This document shows, piece by piece, positions 17,838-25,251 of a stretch of DNA of 32,166 nt. Both the position numbers and the translations under genes were made by a program. The stretch covers positions 1 through 32,166 of the forward strand of contig QMOQ01000005.1 in the NCBI GenBank assembly GCA_003650285.1, in the 5' to 3' direction. Each line of letters begins with the position of its first letter. Positions within the stretch are counted from its first letter, which is position 1. Origin of the DNA: Caldisericota bacterium (lineage in GTDB: Bacteria; Caldisericota; Caldisericia; Caldisericales; Caldisericaceae). The notes beneath the pieces are model-generated. The model was not told where the DNA came from. It saw only the letters and a list, made by a program, of their open reading frames with translations, and searched no databases.

Positions 17838-19016
17838 TTACCCCCTTAACCCTATGTATCTTTCTTCTTCCGAGTTTACCTCTCCCGAAAGTAGTTCGTT
17901 GAATGCTTTTTCTATATCACTCTTAAATATGTCTTTTCCACCGAGACCAAAAACATAGCTCTGAAGTTTTGGTTTTTTATCCAGTTCAAAAAGGGCATTT
18001 TTGATTTCAGCATAAACAGGCGCATAAGCACCAAAAGCCATTGAGCGATCTAACACACCAATTACAGGTACATCTTTCAGCGCTGCTCTCACTTCTTTAT
18101 ACGGGAAAGGCCTAAATAGTTTTGGTTTTAATAATCCGACTTTTTTACCCTCTGCTCGCATTTTATCTACAGTATCTTTGGCAGTGCCCGCTGTAGATGA
18201 AAGAACTACTATTACAGCATCTGCGTCATCCAATTTGTATGATTCAAAATATGGATATTCTTTTCCAGTAATTTTGGAGAGCTCTTTTCCGATCTCTAAA
18301 TAAATTTTCTTTACGTGTTTCATTGCCTCTTCCTGCTGTCTTTTAATTTCAAAGTAGTAATCAGGCAAAGCAAGCGGGCCGATTGTATATGGATGCTCCA
18401 CATCAAGTAAATATCTATCTGGATTTCTTGTCCCTACAAATGCCCTTACCTTATCATTATCAAATATCTCAACATTTTCTACGCCATGCCCAGTTATAAA
18501 ACCGTCCTGCATAACCATTGCAGGAAGTAATACATCAGGATGTTCTGCAAGTCTAATTGCTAAAAGCATATTTTCGTATACCTCTTGGCCGTTTTCGGAA
18601 AATATTTGTATCCACCCAATCGTTGTTGCGCCCATTGTATCAGAATGATCGCAGTGAATATTGATTGGCGCAGATAACGCTCTATTTACAACAGGCATCA
18701 CGATAGGTAATCTTAACCCAGGAACTGCCGCCACTACTTCCCACATTAATGCCAATCCTTGAGATGCTGTTGCACACATTGCTCTTGCTCCTGCTGCAGC
18801 CGCTCCAACAGTTGCTGACATTGCAGAATGCTCAGATTCTACAGGTATCGTTTCTGTATCGACAATACCATTTGCAACATATTGTGCAAAGAATTCAACA
18901 ATTGGAGTTTGGGGAGTAATAGGGTAGGCTACAACTACATCAGGGTTAATTTGTCGCATTGCCTCAGCAACAGCTTGCGTTCCCGATAATGGTTTCCAAG
19001 TACTCATTTTCTCCAC
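17838..19016 (-). CDS. porA: 2-oxoacid (pyruvate):ferredoxin oxidoreductase, alpha subunit
   Basis: SGTQAVAEAMRQINPDVVVAYPITPQTPIVEFFAQYVANG...VPVESEHSAMSATVGAAAAGARAMCATASQGLALMWE. ATG at 19007 with GGAGG upstream is the better start. Confidence 0.96.
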   Translation of the reverse strand: MEKMSTWKPLSGTQAVAEAMRQINPDVVVAYPITPQTPIVEFFAQYVANGIVDTETIPVESEHSAMSATVGAAAAGARAMCATASQGLALMWEVVAAVPGLRLPIVMPVVNRALSAPINIHCDHSDTMGATTIGWIQIFSENGQEVYENMLLAIRLAEHPDVLLPAMVMQDGFITGHGVENVEIFDNDKVRAFVGTRNPDRYLLDVEHPYTIGPLALPDYYFEIKRQQEEAMKHVKKIYLEIGKELSKITGKEYPYFESYKLDDADAVIVVLSSTAGTAKDTVDKMRAEGKKVGLLKPKLFRPFPYKEVRAALKDVPVIGVLDRSMAFGAYAPVYAEIKNALFELDKKPKLQSYVFGLGGKDIFKSDIEKAFNELLSGEVNSEEERYIGLRG

Positions 19017-19020
19017 CTCC

Positions 19021-19359
19021 TTATTTTGAAGAAGTGGCTTCTTCTTCTCTTACCATTTCAATCGCATGTGTAGGACATTCATGAGCACAAATCCCACAAC
19101 CCTTACAGAAATCCAAATCTGTCTCAAGTCTCACGGTACCTTTATAGATTCTTCCATTAAAGCCTTTTACGCCTTTTTCTGATTTAACTATTGAAATTGC
19201 CATATCAGGACAGTATGCTACACAAAACATGCAATGCGTACATTTGTCAGGGTCCCAAATAGGTCGTAACGTTCTCCACGACCCTGTCTTGTATTCAAGT
19301 GAGGATGCTGGTGGAAGATCGGCTCCGTGCATAAGTTCTTTCCATCTCTTTTTTTTCAT
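19021..19359 (-). CDS. porD: 2-oxoacid:ferredoxin oxidoreductase, delta (2x[4Fe-4S]) subunit
   Basis: CTHCMFCVAYCPDMAI and CKGCGICAHECPTHAI; start at 19359 preferred over 19377, giving a 4-nt overlap with the preceding gene. Confidence 0.93.
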   Translation of the reverse strand: MKKKRWKELMHGADLPPASSLEYKTGSWRTLRPIWDPDKCTHCMFCVAYCPDMAISIVKSEKGVKGFNGRIYKGTVRLETDLDFCKGCGICAHECPTHAIEMVREEEATSSK

Positions 19360-19925
19360 GACGATGCCTCCTCCCATGCTTTTCTCAGACCTTCTTTATT
19401 CTTTTTGACCTTTTCCTCTCCTAACCTTACAAGAAAATGTTCTTTAATTACATCCTCAACTATTTTAAGCGGTACAATATTGGTAATTTTTATTAGGGCG
19501 CCAAGCATCGGCACGTTTGGTGCATCAACATCCAACAATTTTAGCGAGATACCAGTTGCATCAAGTGTATAGATTTTGCCATTAAAACCTGTAATCTTTT
19601 TCATTTCTTCTACAGATTTCGTGGTATTTATGATAAGTATCCCTTGTTCTTCACAAAGTCCCTGTGCAACGGGAACACTCCCTGCAATACCCTGGTCAAA
19701 TACAAGCACTGCGTCAGGGTTAACGATTGGTTCATGTGTTCTAATCCGTTTATCAGATATTCTTGTGTATGAAACTGTTGGCGCCCCTCTTCTTTCTGAG
19801 CCATACTCAGGAAACGATTGAATCCATTTCCCAAGTTTAAATGCAGACTCTGCAAGAAGTTGAGACCCAGACTTTGCACCTTGCCCAGCTCTTGCATGCA
19901 TTCTTACCTCATAGATTTCCTTCAT
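19356..19925 (-). CDS. porC: 2-oxoacid:ferredoxin oxidoreductase, gamma subunit
   Basis: EIYEVRMHARAGQGAKSGSQLLAESAFKLGKWIQSFPEYGSERRGAPTVSYTRISDKRIRTHEPI. Confidence 0.95.
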   Translation of the reverse strand: MKEIYEVRMHARAGQGAKSGSQLLAESAFKLGKWIQSFPEYGSERRGAPTVSYTRISDKRIRTHEPIVNPDAVLVFDQGIAGSVPVAQGLCEEQGILIINTTKSVEEMKKITGFNGKIYTLDATGISLKLLDVDAPNVPMLGALIKITNIVPLKIVEDVIKEHFLVRLGEEKVKKNKEGLRKAWEEASS

Positions 19926-19942
19926 GTTGGCCTCCCCAACCT

Positions 19943-19979
19943 AAAACTAAATAGTTTTCCAGGGAGAATTTCTCCCTGG
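19943..19979. other. Two adjacent hairpins between the ferredoxin gene and porC
   Basis: AAAACTA-AA-TAGTTTT (19943-19958) directly abutting CCAGGGAGAATTTCTCCCTGG (19959-19979). No long U-tract follows on the minus strand. Confidence 0.75.
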
Positions 19980-20006
19980 GATTGTAACATTTGAACTAAA
20001 AAGGTT

Positions 20007-20204
20007 TTATGCAATTTCTTCTATTTGGATGCACTGGACTGGACAATTTTCTGCAGCATCTTTGTTGCAATCTGCATCGGATTCAGCAGAAACGGGAACA
20101 GCTTTCCCATCATCATTCATTGTCCAATTCTCCGGACAGATTGAAGCACATACGCCACATCCAATGCAAGCTTCTGTGTCATTTGTAACTTTATACTTTG
20201 CCAT
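20007..20204 (-). CDS. Ferredoxin, [4Fe-4S] Thermotoga-type
   Basis: MAKYKVTNDTEACIGCGVCASICPENWTMNDDGKAVPVSAESDADCNKDAAENCPVQCIQIEE; CxxCxxCxxxCP with distal CP. Confidence 0.93.
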   Translation of the reverse strand: MAKYKVTNDTEACIGCGVCASICPENWTMNDDGKAVPVSAESDADCNKDAAENCPVQCIQIEEIA

Positions 20205-20237
20205 TTTTCACCTCCATATTCGTATTATAAAAAAATT

Positions 20238-21501
20238 TCATATATTTGCAATGTATTTACTAAAGATTTTCCTGTTTTCTCCACGGTTCAATGAGAAGCA
20301 TAGCAGAAAGAAACAAAAGAGGAATAAAATAATTCCACTATACCGCTCTACTGTAAATGAGCCAATTACCCGTAGAGTCCAGACATTAAAAAATGCGAAA
20401 AGAAACAGCAACCCAAAGGTAAGTAAAAAAATTCGATTTATTACAAGAGCAACATTTCTTCCTTTTTCAATATTATGATGGATGAGAGAAATAAAATAAA
20501 AAGGGATTACTAAGAGAATTAATTCTCTTAGTGGCAATATGACAGGAAGCAATTTTGCACTGGATCCTGTCCTATTGAAAAATAGTGCCGAAAATATGGG
20601 TGAAAGAAAGATAATCAAAATCGAGAAAACAGAAATTACACTGTAGGCAAGTCTTCCTTTTTTATGCAAAGCAGAAAGGATAAACACACCGATGAGCAAT
20701 ATAAATAAAAGGTATAGATCTTTTATACGCGATTCTAATATAAATATCGGAGAAAATTTATCGTTCATAAAAACAACGAATTCAACAGACAGGAGCAATA
20801 TGGCAACTTCTATTTTGTGAAACAATTTTTTATCATACACGCAAAAAAAACATAAATGTAAATACAAAGGGACAATAAAAAAATAAAATTTCAGAAGCGA
20901 ACAAAGGTGGAATTAAACTAAAAAATTGAGGAGCTAATGTTCCAAATTCAAATAAATTAAAAATAAGCCCAAGTACAATCATTAATGCCGAACCAATTCT
21001 CAAAAGAAAAACATTCTGCGTATCATACAAAGAAAATAGAAGAAAGAGCAGAGCAAAAATAAAATAAGTAATAGTAATTACGGAGTAGTGGATTAAATAG
21101 CTATTCAAAAGAAGCAGAGCAAAACTTCCCAAAATAGAAAATACTAAAAATTGCTTTGCACTAAATAATTGAAGAGTTCTCCACTTTTTTGATGTATAAA
21201 CCATGAGAAAAAATAGGAGAATAATTATAATAGACACAATAGTAACTGAAAGACGGGATGGCTTATTCACTGATATTTCTGTTGTGTAATGCATCCCGCC
21301 GATTTCAATTTCCACTGGATTTTTATTCAAAGTAACATAAATGTATTTTTCTTTCAGAGAAGAAAAATACACGGTTTCATTAAAAATTTCAATTCCACCT
21401 GTTTTATTTTTTTCAAAACGTTGTATAGTAAACTTGTTATAAAATGTTTGTTTGTGAAGGCGGTGTGCTATGAATCTTATTCTGCAAAATAGAAGTTGCA
21501 C
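20238..21501 (-). CDS. Multi-TM membrane protein gene apparently split by a frameshift (unknown function)
   Basis: ORFs 20833-21501 and 20238-20867 are consecutive, both strongly hydrophobic; joining them at the A8 tract (20843-20850; T8 on the coding strand) yields ...FVFTFMFF/CVYDKKLFHKIEVAILLL... Start codon uncertain. Confidence 0.55.
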
Positions 21502-21663
21502 TGGTCATTTCAGCAATTACATATTTTCAGCATATTTTTATCAATATGTTTGGTTTGTAAATTGTTTCAATAACAACTCTTTACGTTATCGTCTCAGTTA
21601 CTATTGTTCAATTAAATTAAAAATAGTGTTCCACCAAAATATAGGAGTAAAAAAAGCTAATAT

Positions 21664-22941
21664 ATGACATTAAAATTTGCGGCAGGAATCATCTTTATAA
21701 TAGTTTATTTGCTTCTTATTCTATTTCCAAAGAAAAGACACCATATCGCTATTATAGGTGCAATTATCTTTGTTGCTTCAAGCATTGTGCCGTTGACATC
21801 TGTTGCGCTAATAATAAACTGGAATGTATTAGGAATTCTCTTAGGTACAATGGGGATTGTAGCACTTCTTATAGAATCACGTATCCCTTCCCTTTTAGGA
21901 GATATCGTTATTGATAAAGCACCGAATGTAAAAATGGCGATTTTTGTACTTGCTCTATTCGCTGGTTTCATATCTGCGTTTACGGAAAATGTATCAACTC
22001 TTCTCCTCGTTGCACCTGTTGCATTTTCTATTTGCGAAAGAATCGGCATTTCGCCTGTACCTGCAATTATCTCCATTGCTGTTTCTTCAAATCTTCAGGG
22101 TGCCGCAACGCTTGTAGGCGACCCAACTTCAATGCTTCTTGCGGGGTATGCTCATATGGACTTTCTGGATTTCTTCTGGTATAATCATCATTTAAGCATT
22201 GCGATTCCCACCGAAATTGGTGCACTTGCTGCTTCCCTGGTTTTGCTTTATATTTTTAGGAAAGAAACCCATCCGATTCATCTTGAGGAAAAAACTGTTG
22301 TAACCGATTGGTTCCCGGGATATCTTGCCCTTTCTTTGGTTGGCGCACTTATCTTTGCTTCGTTTCTTCCGTTTAAAAATATTAATGGACTTATATGTGT
22401 GACATTCCTCGTCATTGGCATAATAAGGACGATACTTGTGAAAAAATACTTTATAGTAAAAAAGATAGTTAAAGAAATAGATTGGGATACAATACTTCTT
22501 CTTACTGGTTTATTTATTATAGTGCAAGGATTAGTAAACATCCAGATAGTTAAGGACATAGCACACTTTATGACAAATTTATCCAAAGGAAACATCTTTT
22601 TAGGGTATACAATTATCATATGGGGATCTGTTCTTGCATCGGCGTTTATTGATAATGTCCCATATGTAATCACCATGCTTCCTGTTGTGGGAACAATGTC
22701 AGTTATGCTTAAGGCACCACCGGAGCTCTTTCTTTTCGGACTCTTAATCGGCGCGACTCTGGGAGGTAATATTACCCCAATTGGTGCATCCACTAATATC
22801 GCAGCAACTGGCCTACTACGAAAGAAAGGATATCCAGTAAGTTTTAAAGAGTTTGCCTCGATAGGCTTACCTTTCACTATTGCTGCAGTTACTGCTGCAT
22901 ATATCGGTTTATATCTCATCATGCTTCCCTTTATGCACTAG
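21664..22941 (+). CDS. ArsB/NhaD-type ion transporter (SLC13/CitM-like)
   Basis: GFISAFTENVSTLLLVAPVAFSICERIGISPVPAIISIAVSSNLQGAATLVGDPTSMLL and SAFIDNVPYVITMLPVV...GATLGGNITPIGASTNIAATGLLRKKGYPVSFKEF. Confidence 0.94.
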   Translation: MTLKFAAGIIFIIVYLLLILFPKKRHHIAIIGAIIFVASSIVPLTSVALIINWNVLGILLGTMGIVALLIESRIPSLLGDIVIDKAPNVKMAIFVLALFAGFISAFTENVSTLLLVAPVAFSICERIGISPVPAIISIAVSSNLQGAATLVGDPTSMLLAGYAHMDFLDFFWYNHHLSIAIPTEIGALAASLVLLYIFRKETHPIHLEEKTVVTDWFPGYLALSLVGALIFASFLPFKNINGLICVTFLVIGIIRTILVKKYFIVKKIVKEIDWDTILLLTGLFIIVQGLVNIQIVKDIAHFMTNLSKGNIFLGYTIIIWGSVLASAFIDNVPYVITMLPVVGTMSVMLKAPPELFLFGLLIGATLGGNITPIGASTNIAATGLLRKKGYPVSFKEFASIGLPFTIAAVTAAYIGLYLIMLPFMH

Positions 22942-22957
22942 AGAAATGCTAACATGA

Positions 22958-22985
22958 TTGACAAAAAACAACATCTACTTATATT
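22958..22985 (+). promoter_or_regulatory. Putative promoter upstream of the FtsL/DivIC-like gene
   Basis: TTGACA (22958-22963), 16-nt spacer, TATATT (22980-22985); supports an ATG start at 23009. Confidence 0.65.
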
Positions 22986-23008
22986 TATGTTATGAGGAAA
23001 TTCATATT

Positions 23009-23371
23009 ATGAAAAAACGTTCGATCAATGCAATTAATATCTTTTTAATTGCTCTAATTATTTATCTCTCAGTTGAAGCAATAATAACAACAAGGTACTA
23101 TTTAAATAACAGAAAAAATGTATTAGATTTGCAGCAGACAATTGAAAAACTCGAAAATGAAAACGAATTTCTTCAAAATGAAATTATAATTTGCACAGAA
23201 GAAGAATTTGTCGAAAAAGAAGCCAGAGAAAAATTAATGCTTGCAAAAGAAAATGAAACAATCGTCTATTTTAAATGGCTTGAAGCTGAAGAAGAACCGA
23301 CAGTAAATGAAGAAACCAGAGATTTTTTTACGGATATGTGGCAAAAGCTCTTGAAACTTTTCAGAAAATAA
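23009..23371 (+). CDS. FtsL/DivIC-type septum formation initiator family protein
   Basis: Short protein with one TM, coiled coil (VLDLQQTIEKLENENEFLQNEI), then EEFVEKEAREKLMLAKENETIVYF, typical of DivIC/FtsB. Confidence 0.85.
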   Translation: MKKRSINAINIFLIALIIYLSVEAIITTRYYLNNRKNVLDLQQTIEKLENENEFLQNEIIICTEEEFVEKEAREKLMLAKENETIVYFKWLEAEEEPTVNEETRDFFTDMWQKLLKLFRK

Positions 23372-23388
23372 ATATAGTATATAAGCAT

Positions 23389-23736
23389 ATGAGCAAAGAA
23401 GAATTTACCGGAAGAGTGATTAAAATAATGTCATATGGAGCGTTTATAAAATTAGACGATGGCAACGTGGGACTCATCCATGTATCACAGTTTAGCAATA
23501 TGTACGTAAAAGATGCCCGGGATTATGTAAAAGAAGGTGAAAGAGTCGTAGTAAAGACTGTTGGAAAAACAAAGAAGAATGGCAAACTGAATCTTACACT
23601 TGTAAAAAAAATTGGCGAGATTGAAGAAAAACCAAAAATTAAAAACGGCCTTGACGAAAAAATTAAGAAATTCTTGCGAGAGTCAGAAAAATCAAATTCT
23701 GCAAATAATCGCAGAATTGAAAGAAAAATACACTAG
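23389..23736 (+). CDS. S1 RNA-binding domain protein (YabR/CvfD-like)
   Basis: FTGRVIKIMSYGAFIKLDDGNVGLIHVSQFSNMYVKDARDYVKEGERVVVKTVGKTKKNGKLNLTL S1 fold; follows a DivIC-like gene as in the divIC-yabR arrangement. Confidence 0.87.
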   Translation: MSKEEFTGRVIKIMSYGAFIKLDDGNVGLIHVSQFSNMYVKDARDYVKEGERVVVKTVGKTKKNGKLNLTLVKKIGEIEEKPKIKNGLDEKIKKFLRESEKSNSANNRRIERKIH

Positions 23737-23811
23737 GCGGCGTAGCCCAGGGGTCAGAGCATCCGGCTCATATCCGGAATGTCGAAGGTTCGAATCCTTC
23801 CGCCGCCACCA
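23736..23811 (+). tRNA. tRNA-CAU (elongator Met or Ile2), CCA encoded
   Basis: GGCGGCG...CGCCGCC acceptor with 7 pairs, TCCGG-CTCATAT-CCGGA anticodon arm, GAAGG-TTCGAAT-CCTTC T arm, terminal A-CCA. A paired 1:72 argues against initiator tRNA. Confidence 0.96.
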
Positions 23812-24045
23812 GATAACTCCGCTTAACACTTTTGTTTTTGTAAAAACATTTTGTATAATAAAATTCATTTTACAAAAAATAGACAGAATATCTGGATTAT
23901 CAAATTATAAGACAAACTCAAACATCCCCGGATAAAGTCATCCATAAATTTCTGAAGATGCTGTCAGGAAAGAAATGGAACAAAATTTATTTACAAAAAT
24001 AGGATATTCCAGTATAATTATTAAAAAATTAAAAAGGAGTAACTC

Positions 24046-25251
24046 ATGGAAAAAGAGAGAATTGCTTCAGAAAAGTTTAGCAATCTTGCTTATTTTGCTT
24101 TTGCACTTATTACGGCACTGGTTGGCTTTAATTGGTTTATGTGGGGACCACTGCTGGGGTCTTTTATAGAACCAACATATCATGTCTCCGGATTCCTTCT
24201 TGCTCTGTTCATAGCATCAGTACCAATCATGCTTGTGCTTTTATCGTATTCTACAGGTAGCCTCGCCGATAGAGATGTAAAGAAAACGACTATTCTTGCT
24301 GCACTTATAATGACAATAACAGTTATTGTACGACCTTTCACTATAGGAAATTTCTATGCTCTGTTAACAATCCAGATTATTTTTGCAACAAGTGCTGTTT
24401 TCTGCTTCACATCCTGGGCTCCGCTTACTTACAGATTATTTAAAAAAGAAAAAGCAGCTTCTCGCGTTGCAGGCTTTACCGCTTCACTTACCCTGGGCCA
24501 AATTATTACATATCTCATCACATACCCACTTGTAAAGAGGTTTGGATTCTTCAACATATTGCTTGTCTATGGAGTAATTACGGCAGTTGTCGCAATTCTT
24601 TATATAGTTGTAATAAGAACGCAAGAATTTACAGAACAGGTGGAAACGCCAAAAAGGCCATCATTTGCTCAAAGCCTAAAAATTGTGTTATCCGAAAAAG
24701 CAATGACCCCACTTATGATTATTGCTTTTTTAGATATAGGCGTTTTTGCATGGCTTGCAGGCTGGTATCCAACAATTCTTACAAAATTCAAAGGTATCAC
24801 GCCAACCCAGGCAGGAATTGTACATAGCATGATTCTCCTTGGATGTCTTATAGGAGCACTAACGGTACCCAATATAAGTCACCACATAAAGAAAGTAAAG
24901 ATATTTCTTGTAACTCTGCCCATAATTTGCATAATTATGCTGCTCCTTATACCCAGACTTTCCGGACTCGGCGCATTTGTCATAAATAGCATTATATTGG
25001 GCTTTGCGCTTTTTCCAATGTATCCGTTAGGGGTACATCTTCCAAGCGCATATTCAAAAATTGGCATTGCATATGCTGGAGTTAGCAGTGGAATAGTTCT
25101 CATTGCTGCCAACCTGGGAGGTTTTATTTTGCCAGAGCTTGGAGCACTTACCCGTGGTATCACATCTTCAATCGTCCTTTTTGGCATTATTCCTATGGCG
25201 CTTATGTTCATAGCTGCACTGTTCTTTAAAGACCCGGATACATATAAATAA
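24046..25251 (+). CDS. Major facilitator superfamily transporter
   Basis: About 12 TM; TGSLADRDVKKTTILAALIM (motif A-like); ATG preceded by AAAAAGGAG. Confidence 0.93.
   Translation: MEKERIASEKFSNLAYFAFALITALVGFNWFMWGPLLGSFIEPTYHVSGFLLALFIASVPIMLVLLSYSTGSLADRDVKKTTILAALIMTITVIVRPFTIGNFYALLTIQIIFATSAVFCFTSWAPLTYRLFKKEKAASRVAGFTASLTLGQIITYLITYPLVKRFGFFNILLVYGVITAVVAILYIVVIRTQEFTEQVETPKRPSFAQSLKIVLSEKAMTPLMIIAFLDIGVFAWLAGWYPTILTKFKGITPTQAGIVHSMILLGCLIGALTVPNISHHIKKVKIFLVTLPIICIIMLLLIPRLSGLGAFVINSIILGFALFPMYPLGVHLPSAYSKIGIAYAGVSSGIVLIAANLGGFILPELGALTRGITSSIVLFGIIPMALMFIAALFFKDPDTYK

Noticed and set aside
21705-22922. Minus ORFs (123 and 214 aa) antisense to the ArsB/NhaD-type transporter
   Set aside because: Shadow ORFs of a clear transporter gene; no domain or SD support.
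23612-23935. 107-aa plus-strand ORF spanning the S1 gene 3' end and the tRNA
   Set aside because: Reads through the tRNA and out of frame with the S1 gene; artefact of the long open frame.
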